NCBI GenBank assembly: GCA_035295125.1
Contig: DATGJP010000045.1
Location: forward strand, 1 to 64,000
Direction of reading: 5' to 3'
DNA length: 64,000 nt
Source of the DNA: JAICMB01 sp035295125
Lineage (GTDB): Bacteria; Acidobacteriota; Terriglobia; Bryobacterales; Bryobacteraceae
In this document: positions 1 through 7,071 of the stretch, one piece after another
How positions within the stretch are numbered: the first letter of the stretch is position 1
Layout: each line of letters starts with the position of its first letter
Made by a program: the position numbers and the translations under genes
The notes under the pieces: generated by a model
Databases searched by the model: none
The model's input: only the letters and a program-made list of their open reading frames with translations
Told to the model about the DNA's origin: nothing

Positions 1-1495
1 ACAATCGGCGTCGCGCGTGAGGATCTTCGCCTCCTTTGAGCGCGTTGGCGGGCTTGACGGCTGATGCGCGGAGCGCCGGCGCCAGGCCGAACAGGAGAAT
101 CACGGTAACGGTCAGCACTACTCCAAATGCAAGGACCCGCCAGTCGGCGGGGAGCAACAAACGAACCGCGTGGCCCGGAGTACTGATCATTCGGACGACG
201 AACGGCGCGGCCCACGACGCGAACAATCCGCCGAACGCGGAAGCGAGCGATGCGAGGCACGCGCTTTCGACCAGAACCAGTTGCACCAGCCTCCACCGTC
301 CGGCGCCGATCGATACTCGGAGCGCCATTTCCCTGGCCCTGGCGGATGCCTGAGCCGTCATCAGATTAGCGACATTGGCACAGGCGATCAGCAGGACGAG
401 GCCCACCAGAATGCCGAGAGCGATCAACGCGCGACGGTAGTCGTTCTGCAGGCCAGAGGCGCCGGACGACGCCGGCTCCATACTTACCGTCTCTGACATG
501 AATCGCGCCAGTTGCGTCTTGTTCATGCCGGTGAATCGTTTCGCCCGCTCCTCCTCGAACTGGTGCGAAGTAGCGTTGAGTTTCGCCTGGAGGGGTCCGA
601 TTGCGACGCCGGGTTTTACGCGGGCGATGGTGCGCATCCAGGTCTGGTCGTCACGTTCGGTTTTTCCGCTCATCATAGCGGGCAGGAAGATATCGGTCAT
701 GGTGCCCGGCGAGATGCCCGTGAACGGTTCCCGAACGACGCCAATGATCTGATAGGCGGTGTCTCCCAAGCGAAACGTCCGCCCAATGGTGTTCGGATCG
801 TTTCCAAAACGTCGCGACCAATAATCCTGCGAGATCACGGCGTAGGGATGGGCACCCGGCTTGAGGTCGTCGTTTTCAGTAAACAGCCTCCCTAGCGCGG
901 GCCGAAGTCCGAAATTGTCGAACATCCAGCCGGAGACATAGTTCAGGTTGGCTTTTTCCATCTCCTGATCGGATTTGTAAGACAGATCCATCACCAACGT
1001 CTCAGAGATCGCGACCAGCTCGGCCTCATCCTTTACGGCGGCGCGCATGAGGCGGAACGATGGATAGGCCCACTCGTCGTAGCTGGTTGGCTTGCCGTTG
1101 AAGCCAATCAAGTGGCGGGTCAAGTCATAAAGCTGCTCGGGATGGTTCACTGGCAAAGGGCGGAGCAACAGGGCGTCGATGAGCCGAAATGCGGCGGCGC
1201 AGGAGCCGATCGCGAGCGCGAGGGAAAGAATCGCGGCCAGGGAGATCACTTTTCGCTTCATGAGCTGGCGGCAGCCGAACACCACGTCCGCCCGCAGCGA
1301 ATCGAGCCATGGCATCAACCGGATATCGCTGCTGGCTTCGCGATAACGCAGACGCGGGCCGAATGCTTTGCGGGCAGCGTCTGGATCGCGGCCTTGTTCG
1401 ATGGCTTCGGCAATGTGCGAGGATAACTCCTCGTCGATTTCCCGGCTCAGTCGATTGCGGCGAGCGACGTTTGTGATTCTTGACCACCAGGACAT
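1..1495 (-). CDS. ADOP-type ABC transporter permease (MacB/FtsX family), 3' end beyond window
   Basis: Partial gene; 498 codons are visible and the frame is open to the window edge. Residues 1 to about 80 form the hydrophilic helical prefix seen in acidobacterial ADOP permeases (starts MSWWSRI, with REIDEELSSHI). A transmembrane segment follows (VISLAAILSLALAIGSC) and the family motif LLLRPLP. A large periplasmic MacB-type domain comes next, then FtsX-like helices (ALIALGILVGLVLLIACANV, then VLAFGVVLTVTVILLFGLAP). Such proteins are inner-membrane permeases without their own ATPase gene; substrates are unknown. The ATG at 1495 has a GGAG ribosome-binding site about 8 nt upstream. The promoter region carries a perfect inverted repeat (1514-1531). 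The family call is firm; the function is not. Confidence 0.9.
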   Translation of the reverse strand, partial: MSWWSRITNVARRNRLSREIDEELSSHIAEAIEQGRDPDAARKAFGPRLRYREASSDIRLMPWLDSLRADVVFGCRQLMKRKVISLAAILSLALAIGSCAAAFRLIDALLLRPLPVNHPEQLYDLTRHLIGFNGKPTSYDEWAYPSFRLMRAAVKDEAELVAISETLVMDLSYKSDQEMEKANLNYVSGWMFDNFGLRPALGRLFTENDDLKPGAHPYAVISQDYWSRRFGNDPNTIGRTFRLGDTAYQIIGVVREPFTGISPGTMTDIFLPAMMSGKTERDDQTWMRTIARVKPGVAIGPLQAKLNATSHQFEEERAKRFTGMNKTQLARFMSETVSMEPASSGASGLQNDYRRALIALGILVGLVLLIACANVANLMTAQASARAREMALRVSIGAGRWRLVQLVLVESACLASLASAFGGLFASWAAPFVVRMISTPGHAVRLLLPADWRVLAFGVVLTVTVILLFGLAPALRASAVKPANALKGGEDPHARRRL

Positions 1496-1513
1496 TTGAG
1501 GTCTCCGGTTCTG

Positions 1514-1531
1514 TACTAAGAGATCTTAGTA
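1514..1531. promoter_or_regulatory. Perfect palindrome, candidate operator of the ADOP permease gene
   Basis: TACTAAGA and TCTTAGTA are exact reverse complements separated by GA. The palindrome lies 19-36 bp upstream of the permease start. On the minus strand its outer edge gives TATACT (1533-1528), a good -10 hexamer, so a protein bound here would block the promoter. PadR- and BlaI-type repressors often accompany acidobacterial ADOP genes and use similar palindromes, but no such regulator gene is in this window. No clear -35 box was found. Confidence 0.55.
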
Positions 1532-1618
1532 TAGAGACGTCTAAACATCAAAGCGGTTAGGTTTCGTCTTCGCGTCCGAAGGCACGCCCGAAGAGGAACA
1601 TATCCGCAAGCAAAGGTG

Positions 1619-1677
1619 GCACATGCGGTTTCGCCCGTGCGTTCTGGTGAACTCCCGAGGCAGGCGAAACCGCCTGC
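1619..1677. repeat. Pair of short hairpins with GTTT/AAAC loops (copy A)
   Basis: Two hairpins lie between the permease promoter and the end of the HD-domain gene. The first (1619-1640) is imperfect: GCAC/GTGC and GCG/CGC arms around a GTTT loop. The second (1660-1677) is perfect: CAGGCG, AAAC, CGCCTG, extended by one G-C pair. The second core recurs at 4079-4100 (one mismatch), 50980-50995 and 63198-63213, so this is a dispersed palindromic element. Confidence 0.6.
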
Positions 1678-1697
1678 ATCACCCTCACCCTTCTACA

Positions 1698-2417
1698 CTA
1701 TTCGTCGAAAGGAGCCGACGTGATGGCGTCGCAGATGTTTGAGACGTGATAGGCGGGATTGGTCCGTTCCGCAATGTCGCGCATGAAAGAATTGCGGGCG
1801 GCGCCGGGATACTTATTCGCGATAGCAGAGCAGTCCTCGACGAAGCGGCGTTTGAAACCGGCGCGCGGAAAAGCGCGAAGGACGTCGCGCACGTCGTCGG
1901 CCGGGAGCGAGGAAACCCGTCCACCGACTACATCCGTAGCGGCGCCGGCGCCGACGAGCGAAATCTCCGGCGGCTTGAAACCGGAGATAGGGTACGGATG
2001 CATGGCGATCCCATCCCAGACGGTCTGAGATTTTTCGGTGGGGAACCCGTCGGACTCCAGGAGTTTGCGGGCTGCCTGCGCGCCTTGAATCTCAAACGGC
2101 AACGGCCCCGCGTGTTTCTGAGTCAGGCCAAGGTCGTGCAGCGCGCAGGCCAGAAAGAAGATCTCACCGTCGAACGTAACCTGATTCTGTCGGGCGATCA
2201 ATGCGCCGAAGAAAAACGTCCGCATCGCATGATTCACCAAATACTTAGGGGAGCAGTCCAGCAGCGCCTCAAACGCGGTCCGGGTGTACTTGCTTTGAAT
2301 AACGCGGACGCGCGCGACCTCGCTCGGCAAACCAGTTTGGTCCGGTCGTGAGGACTGCGCTGCGCAAAGCGATGCTGTCTGTGCTGCGAGAAATACTCGG
2401 CGAGTCGTTCTTGGCAA
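1698..2417 (-). CDS. HD-domain protein (cyanamide hydratase-like), possible Tat export signal
   Basis: 239 aa from the TTG at 2417, chosen because CAGGAGA lies about 9 nt upstream; the frame is open further upstream to 2483 but that stretch has no family features. The N-terminus reads MPRTTRRVFLAAQ, a twin-arginine-like segment followed by a short apolar stretch ending near CAAQS. HD-superfamily metal ligands are visible: NHAMRTFF, then LHDLGLT. HD proteins are metal-dependent phosphohydrolases or hydratases; the spacing resembles the cyanamide hydratase/Ddi2 branch, but the substrate cannot be told. The gene is monocistronic and faces away from the response regulator gene. Confidence 0.75.
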   Translation of the reverse strand: MPRTTRRVFLAAQTASLCAAQSSRPDQTGLPSEVARVRVIQSKYTRTAFEALLDCSPKYLVNHAMRTFFFGALIARQNQVTFDGEIFFLACALHDLGLTQKHAGPLPFEIQGAQAARKLLESDGFPTEKSQTVWDGIAMHPYPISGFKPPEISLVGAGAATDVVGGRVSSLPADDVRDVLRAFPRAGFKRRFVEDCSAIANKYPGAARNSFMRDIAERTNPAYHVSNICDAITSAPFDE

Positions 2418-2487
2418 GCGGATAATCTCCTGGCTCAAGTATCCTTGCCATCGGAAGAGGCGTAAAGGACAACGATGCGCCACGTCC

Positions 2488-2804
2488 AGCCAGGAAGTGC
2501 CTCAAAACGCTTTCAGCCACTCGCGTGCGAATGATATTGAGGCCGAACTTAGTTATGGCGAGCGCGTTCCGGCTGCGTATCCGCGACGACGGGACAGGTA
2601 TTCCTTCCGAGATCAGGAAGCCGGCCGCCTCGGTCACTACGGTCTTTCCGGAATGCGTGAGCGCGCCAGGCAAATCGGTGGCAAGCTGGATATCTGGAGT
2701 GGCCCAAAACCGGTACAGAAGTCGACGTGAGTCTCGCCGGTTCTATTGCGTATAGCACGACGACGGACCACGCATTCTTTGGTCTGTTCCGGAAGAAAGC
2801 ATGA
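2488..2804 (+). pseudogene. Remnant of a sensor histidine kinase C-terminus (HATPase region)
   Basis: Three reading frames must be joined to recover a kinase tail: QEVPQNAFSHSRANDIEAEL (N-box), then RLRIRDDGTGIPSEI (D-box, DDGTG), then GHYGLSGMRERARQIGG, then a tail reading TGTEVDVSLAGSIAYS that ends with FRKKA. Frame changes fall near 2569, 2615 and 2705. Everything upstream of the N-box (sensor, propeller, dimerisation parts) is missing; the HD gene occupies that place on the other strand. The tail stop codon overlaps the next gene's ATG (ATGA), the usual coupling of this kinase class with a NarL-type regulator. Sequencing errors could explain the frameshifts but not the missing front. Confidence 0.75.
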
Positions 2805-3424
2805 CGACCGTGATCCGAATTCTGTCCGTTGATGACCATCCTCTTCTGCGCGAAGGTCTGGCCGCCTTAATTGGGAATCAGGCGGATATGGAACTCGTGG
2901 CGGAGGCCGCCAACGGACGGGAAGCGCTCGAGCGGTTTCGACAGCATCGTCCCGACGTTACATTGATGGATTTGCAGATGCCTGAGATGAGCGGGATCGA
3001 TGCGATCAGCGCGATTCGCGGAGAGTTCCCCGAAGCACGGATTATCGTATTGACTACCCACGCGGGGGATGTTCAGGTTACCCGGGCGCTGAAGGCCGGC
3101 GCACGGGCGTACCTGTTGAAGGGCATGCTGCGAAAAGAGCTGCTGGAGACGATTCGTGCTGTTCACGCCGGCCAGAAGCGCGTGTCAGCCGAAGTCGCGG
3201 CGGAAATCGCCGAGCATGCGACGGATGAGACATTGACCCCCCGGGAAGTCGACGTGCTCCGGCTCGTCGCTGGGGGCCATGCGAACAAGGAGGTGGCTGC
3301 GCGATTGTCGCTCACCGAGGAAACTGTGAAGGGTCACGTCAAGAACATCCTCGCAAAACTCGGCGCCAGGGATCGTACGCACGCCGTCGCGATCGGATTG
3401 AAGCGCGGAATCATCGATCCGTAA
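2801..3424 (+). CDS. Two-component response regulator, NarL/FixJ (LuxR-HTH) family
   Basis: 207 aa, full length for the family. The receiver domain occupies residues 5-120, with acidic pocket D11/D12, phosphoacceptor D57 (LMDLQMP), T85/T86 (VLTTH) and K107 (LLKG). The C-terminal LuxR-type helix-turn-helix spans about 143-205 (LTPREVDVLRLVAGG, EETVKGHVKNILAKL). It is a cytoplasmic DNA-binding activator or repressor controlled by phosphorylation. Its start overlaps the stop of the decayed kinase, so the cognate kinase appears lost locally while this gene stays intact. Targets are not evident. Confidence 0.93.
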   Translation: MTTVIRILSVDDHPLLREGLAALIGNQADMELVAEAANGREALERFRQHRPDVTLMDLQMPEMSGIDAISAIRGEFPEARIIVLTTHAGDVQVTRALKAGARAYLLKGMLRKELLETIRAVHAGQKRVSAEVAAEIAEHATDETLTPREVDVLRLVAGGHANKEVAARLSLTEETVKGHVKNILAKLGARDRTHAVAIGLKRGIIDP

Positions 3425-3453
3425 CGCCCCGCACCGCTCGAAAGAGGTATGCT

Positions 3454-3633
3454 TTGGCCGATGCCGAGCGTACGCACAATATGGCGGTACTTCGTGAGGC
3501 AAACGGGATCGTGGGGCCGCGGGGAGCCGCCGCCCGACTGGGGCTGCCGAGGACGATGCGGATCGCCAGGATGCCGCAGTTGAGACCCGATTCGACGGCC
3601 GAGTTACGGGCGAGCGAAGCAGTCGCGGGTTGA
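3454..3633 (+). pseudogene. Remnant of a Fis-type HTH (C-terminus of an NtrC-class activator)
   Basis: The frame reads ADAERTHNMAVLREANGIVG, followed by GAAARLGLPRT and a poorly conserved end (stop TGA 3631-3633). This resembles the HTH_8/Fis tail of FhlA/NtrC-type sigma54 activators, which typically ends with a glycine-rich GGPxGAAARLGLxRTTL stretch. Here one of the two glycines is missing and the recognition helix is degraded. There is no AAA+ domain upstream; the response regulator gene ends at 3424. It is most likely a decayed fragment, possibly from the same rearrangement that removed the kinase front. Confidence 0.5.
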
Positions 3634-3659
3634 GCCGGTGCGTAGATGCCGGCCGGCGG

Positions 3660-4049
3660 TTACTGCTTCGGCGGCCCAACCACTACCGTGCCCGGAGCCC
3701 CGATCTGCTTCACAAAAAACACCAGGAACTTGGCGGGGTTCGTGGTACTGGCGTTCCGCGAAACGGTATGGACGTCGTCCGGCGACTCGTAAAATGTCTC
3801 ACCGGGTCCCAGTGTCACTTCTTTCCCGCCCTTCACCTGCATGACGATTGAGCCCTCCAGGACGTAGACGAATACGTGCGCGTTGTGGCGGTGCTCGACG
3901 GAGGATCCGCCGGGTGGGTACACCACCGTTGACATCGTTGCCTCCTTGCCTGGTATTCCGGTGAGCTCCTTTCTCATCAACAGCGTTCCTTTGGCATCCT
4001 GAGCGGCTGCGGATGCCGCCAGCAGGAAGGCGATTAGTAGTTTCGTCAT
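3660..4049 (-). CDS. Secreted cupin-domain protein
   Basis: 129 aa. AAGGAG precedes the ATG at good distance. A signal peptide is clear (MTKLLIAFLLAASAAAQ). The rest is a single small beta-barrel cupin: motif 1 begins PPGGSSVEHRHNAHVFVYVL with metal-ligand histidines (HRH) and a glutamate later in ILEG/VLEGS; motif 2 is GPGETFYESPDDVHTV with a terminal histidine. Such exported cupins are widespread in Acidobacteria; the ligand or reaction is unknown. It is probably transcribed alone, and a hairpin repeat lies just upstream (4079-4100). Confidence 0.85.
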   Translation of the reverse strand: MTKLLIAFLLAASAAAQDAKGTLLMRKELTGIPGKEATMSTVVYPPGGSSVEHRHNAHVFVYVLEGSIVMQVKGGKEVTLGPGETFYESPDDVHTVSRNASTTNPAKFLVFFVKQIGAPGTVVVGPPKQ

Positions 4050-4078
4050 GCTTTCTCCTTTTACATATGGTCTCTAGT

Positions 4079-4100
4079 GGGCAGACGAAACCGCCTGCCC
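4079..4100. repeat. Dispersed palindrome (copy B)
   Basis: GGGCAG and CTGCCC arms enclose ACG-AAAC-CGC, giving an eleven-step hairpin stem with one mismatch and the AAAC loop shared with copies A, C and D. It sits in the gap between the cupin and aminotransferase genes. About 75 bp further on (4176-4199) lies a 24-nt segment nearly identical to one beside copy D. Confidence 0.55.
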
Positions 4101-4213
4101 CACAAAGCGGCATAGCTGCAAGCAAAGGATCCACATCCACAGGCATAACCACAACCAACGAGAATTCTCGGGTTGCCTTTCTCGGCGAGATCCAAAGGCG
4201 ACTGAAGCCAAGG

Positions 4214-5581
4214 CTAGACGCCGAACACAGCCTTCGCGGACTCCGCGGTAACGCCGACGAGACGGTCGATCTCCGCCTCTGTGATGACCAGCGGAGGGGC
4301 AAAATACACCGCGTCGCCAAATGCCGGATGCGCCCCGCCGGTCGGCCGGGTCCGCGTTATGACGCCACGCTTCATCATCTCCGACTGCAGGCGACCTGCG
4401 ATTTTGCGGTCGGCGGCGAAATTCTTTTTAGTCGCACGATCCTCGACGAACTCCACCGCCGCAAGGAGTCCTTTGCCGCCGCGAATATCGCCCGCGTGCG
4501 GATGCTCGCCGAACGCATCGACGAGAGCCTCGTGTAAACGTCTCCCCATCGCCTCCGCATTGGCGCAGAGGTTTTCCTGCTCCATGATGTCCAGATTCTT
4601 CAGCGCCACGGCGCAACACGTCGGATGCCCGGAATAAGTGTAGGCATGCATCCATCGCTCCGACGGAGGCACTGAGTCGAGCGCCTCCTTCACGTCAGAG
4701 TTCACCATCATTCCGCCTAAAGGCAGATATCCGGACGTGACGCCTTTTGCGAAAGAACAGAGATCAGGCTTGATGCCCCAATGTTCCATCGCAAACCAGA
4801 CGCCGGTTCGACAAAAGCCGGTAATGATTTCATCGGCAATCAGCAACACGTCGTGGCGCGTGCAGATCTCGCGGACGCGCGGCCAATAATCGTCGGAGGG
4901 ATAAATCACGCCGCCTGCCCCATGGATCGGCTCGCCGATGAAAGCGGCCACCGTGTCGGGCCCTTCGCGAAGAATGGCTTCCTCAAGCTCGCGTGCCGCC
5001 GCCTGTCCAATCGTCTCGCCGGCGTGCGCGCCCTGGAAGCGGTATGGATAACAGGTCGGTATGTGAACGAATCCCGGCACCCTCGGCTCGAACATTTTCC
5101 AGTACGAGCCCATCTTTGTAGCGCTCATCGCCTGCAGCGTGACCCCGTGATAACCCTCGGCGCGTGCAATGACCTTGACTTTGTCCGGCTTGCCCTTTGC
5201 CTTCCAATAGAACCGAGCCGTCTTGAACGACGACTCATTTGCTTCGGCGCCGCCGCAAGTGAAGAATACGGCCTCCATCCCACCGAGTTTGGCGAGTCGT
5301 TCGGCAAGTCGAATCGCCGGCACGTTCGATGCGCCCGCGTAGCCGGAAAAATAAGCCATCTCCTTCATCTGTTCGGCCGCGGCTTCCGCGAGCGCAGTTC
5401 GGCCATGGCCGACATTAATATTCCACAGTCCCGACAATCCGTCGATGTATTCCCGGCCGTTGATGTCGTAAACGGTCGAACCGCAGCCGCGGACATAGAT
5501 CACGGGCTCGCTGTGATCGTGTAAGGGATGAATTAAGTGCTGCTGATCCGTTTGGATGAGTTCGGCAATGCTCTGCGCCAT
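4214..5581 (-). CDS. Class III PLP-dependent aminotransferase (omega-amino acid/putrescine type)
   Basis: 455 aa, normal length for class III. Fold-type I features: the phosphate-binding turn TCGGAEANE (108-116), the YHG stacking region (AEGYHGVT, about 141-148), D250 in the LLIADEIITGF motif and Schiff-base lysine K279 (SFAKGVTSGYLPLG). The ending MHAYTYSGHPTCCAVAL is typical of the branch moving amino groups from omega-amino acids or diamines (beta-alanine, putrescine) to pyruvate or 2-oxoglutarate. It is a cytoplasmic enzyme standing alone between a hairpin-rich gap and a divergent gene pair. Its substrate cannot be settled from sequence. No strong ribosome-binding site is seen before the ATG. 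Confidence 0.9.
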   Translation of the reverse strand: MAQSIAELIQTDQQHLIHPLHDHSEPVIYVRGCGSTVYDINGREYIDGLSGLWNINVGHGRTALAEAAAEQMKEMAYFSGYAGASNVPAIRLAERLAKLGGMEAVFFTCGGAEANESSFKTARFYWKAKGKPDKVKVIARAEGYHGVTLQAMSATKMGSYWKMFEPRVPGFVHIPTCYPYRFQGAHAGETIGQAAARELEEAILREGPDTVAAFIGEPIHGAGGVIYPSDDYWPRVREICTRHDVLLIADEIITGFCRTGVWFAMEHWGIKPDLCSFAKGVTSGYLPLGGMMVNSDVKEALDSVPPSERWMHAYTYSGHPTCCAVALKNLDIMEQENLCANAEAMGRRLHEALVDAFGEHPHAGDIRGGKGLLAAVEFVEDRATKKNFAADRKIAGRLQSEMMKRGVITRTRPTGGAHPAFGDAVYFAPPLVITEAEIDRLVGVTAESAKAVFGV

Positions 5582-5702
5582 GGCGTCAGCATAGCATCGG
5601 AACCGTCAGGTGCTGATGGTCCCGGCGACGGAAAAAAATTCGCGTTCGGTTGTGTCCTTCGCCCCCGGATTCCGCATTGGACCAGCGAAGGGATACACAA
5701 AC

Positions 5703-6251
5703 ATGCGCTTGATCAACCTGCTCACAGCTTTTGTTCTCACCGGCACCTGCATTGCGCTGGCCCAAAACAGCCCTCGACCGGCTGGATGGGCGGGCGTATC
5801 GCAGAAGTTTGCCCGTGACAACGCTTCCAAGCCCCTCGCAACCACGGTTGCAGGAGATTGCCACTGCATTACAGGGACCTGGCACCTGTCCGCCAAACTC
5901 GATGACACCACGACCATCGAGGGTCTGCTGACCCTCGCGGCCGGAGAGGGACCATTCAGCGGCCCCGCGGTTCTAACCACAAACATGGATCTCACTCTGC
6001 CGCTCCTCGCCGCCGCTCCCTCTGGAAACTGGACGAGAACCGGCGCCGGCTCCTTCTCGGCCACCACGCTCGGGTTTGTTTTTGACACCACGAACGAAAA
6101 CCAGCCTGCCGGGATGCTGAAAATGACGCATGCGATCAGCTTCGACGGCACCCAACTCACCGTGCACTCCCATATCGATCTGCCCGACGGCACTTCGTTC
6201 AGCTTCGACTGGTCGGGCACGCGCGTGCCCATTGAACAGCCGGCAATGTAA
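5703..6251 (+). CDS. Secreted protein of unknown function, first of a pair
   Basis: 182 aa from the ATG at 5703, which follows GAAGGG and opens a standard signal peptide (MRLINLLTAFVLTGTCIALA). Upstream in-frame codons back to 5610 lack signal or family features. The mature part has a CHC pair (GDCHCITGTW) followed by a beta-rich, Thr/Gly-rich domain reading like a small lipocalin-type barrel (ITGTWHLSAKLDD, later FVFDTT). I do not recognise a named family. A second exported protein gene starts 15 bp downstream in the same operon. Confidence 0.75.
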   Translation: MRLINLLTAFVLTGTCIALAQNSPRPAGWAGVSQKFARDNASKPLATTVAGDCHCITGTWHLSAKLDDTTTIEGLLTLAAGEGPFSGPAVLTTNMDLTLPLLAAAPSGNWTRTGAGSFSATTLGFVFDTTNENQPAGMLKMTHAISFDGTQLTVHSHIDLPDGTSFSFDWSGTRVPIEQPAM

Positions 6252-6266
6252 ACACAGGAGACTCAC

Positions 6267-7049
6267 ATGTTCAGGACGTGTTTACTACTCACCGCTTGCG
6301 CCATCGCGCAGCTATCTGCCACCGAGTTTCCTCACACGGGAACATGGCATCTGAATCTGCAAAAATCGGAGGCCCCTAAACAGCCGATGAAGCTGGAAGT
6401 CGGGAACGGCCGTTCGAAATGCTTCACCTGCGACCCTCCCGAGGATGTGCTCGCGGACGGTAGCGATCAGTCCGTTGCAGGCAATCCCTACTACGACACT
6501 GTGGCCGCCCACATTGTCGACGACAGAACGGTGTTATTCACCTGGAAGAAAGCAGGCAAGGTTGTCGGCGAAACCAAGAACACCATCTCGGAAGATCTCA
6601 ACCACATCAGCGTCGAGTCGCGCTTCTATCCTCCGAACGGGTCGGCGCCCACCTCGGTGAGCTTTCGCGGAAGACGGGATGGTTCACCGCGCCCCGGAAT
6701 GCATGCACTGACCGGAGCCTGGCTCATGGAGAAAACGCTGAGCATGTCGGAAAATGCGCGCGAGATCACGGTGAAGCAGACCGCTGAGGGTCTGGAGTTG
6801 AGCGAGCCCACCGGCTATCATTACTCCGCCAAATTCGATGGCAAGGAGTACCCGACGTTTGGCGGAGCTTCAGGAGAGACGGTCAGCGTTAAGCTGATTG
6901 ACAATCGCACTGTCGAATACGCCAGCCGTGCGAAAGGAAAAGTGCGGGAAAACGGCCGCGTCACGGTTGCCCCGGATGGGAAGTCATTGACGATTGAATG
7001 GCGCTCTTCCGATGGTTTTAGCGGCAAAGACTACTACGACAGGAAATGA
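6267..7049 (+). CDS. Secreted protein of unknown function with two beta-rich repeats
   Basis: 260 aa. ACAGGAG precedes the ATG. Signal peptide MFRTCLLLTACAIAQLSA. The mature protein contains two related halves, each starting with a GTWHLNL- or GAWLMEK-like strand and holding a DNRTVEYAS- or DDRTVLFTW-like strand, so it is probably an internal duplication of a barrel domain. A CFTCDPP pair near residue 52 may form a disulfide. This type is common among acidobacterial exported proteins and has no assigned role. It is co-transcribed with the preceding gene. Confidence 0.75.
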   Translation: MFRTCLLLTACAIAQLSATEFPHTGTWHLNLQKSEAPKQPMKLEVGNGRSKCFTCDPPEDVLADGSDQSVAGNPYYDTVAAHIVDDRTVLFTWKKAGKVVGETKNTISEDLNHISVESRFYPPNGSAPTSVSFRGRRDGSPRPGMHALTGAWLMEKTLSMSENAREITVKQTAEGLELSEPTGYHYSAKFDGKEYPTFGGASGETVSVKLIDNRTVEYASRAKGKVRENGRVTVAPDGKSLTIEWRSSDGFSGKDYYDRK

Positions 7050-7071
7050 GGTTGACTCCTGCGATCGTTCC

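Noticed and set aside
2418..2483. Longer start of the HD-domain protein at 2483
   Set aside because: The TTG at 2417 has an ideal ribosome-binding site and begins the twin-arginine segment; the extra 22 residues have no family character.
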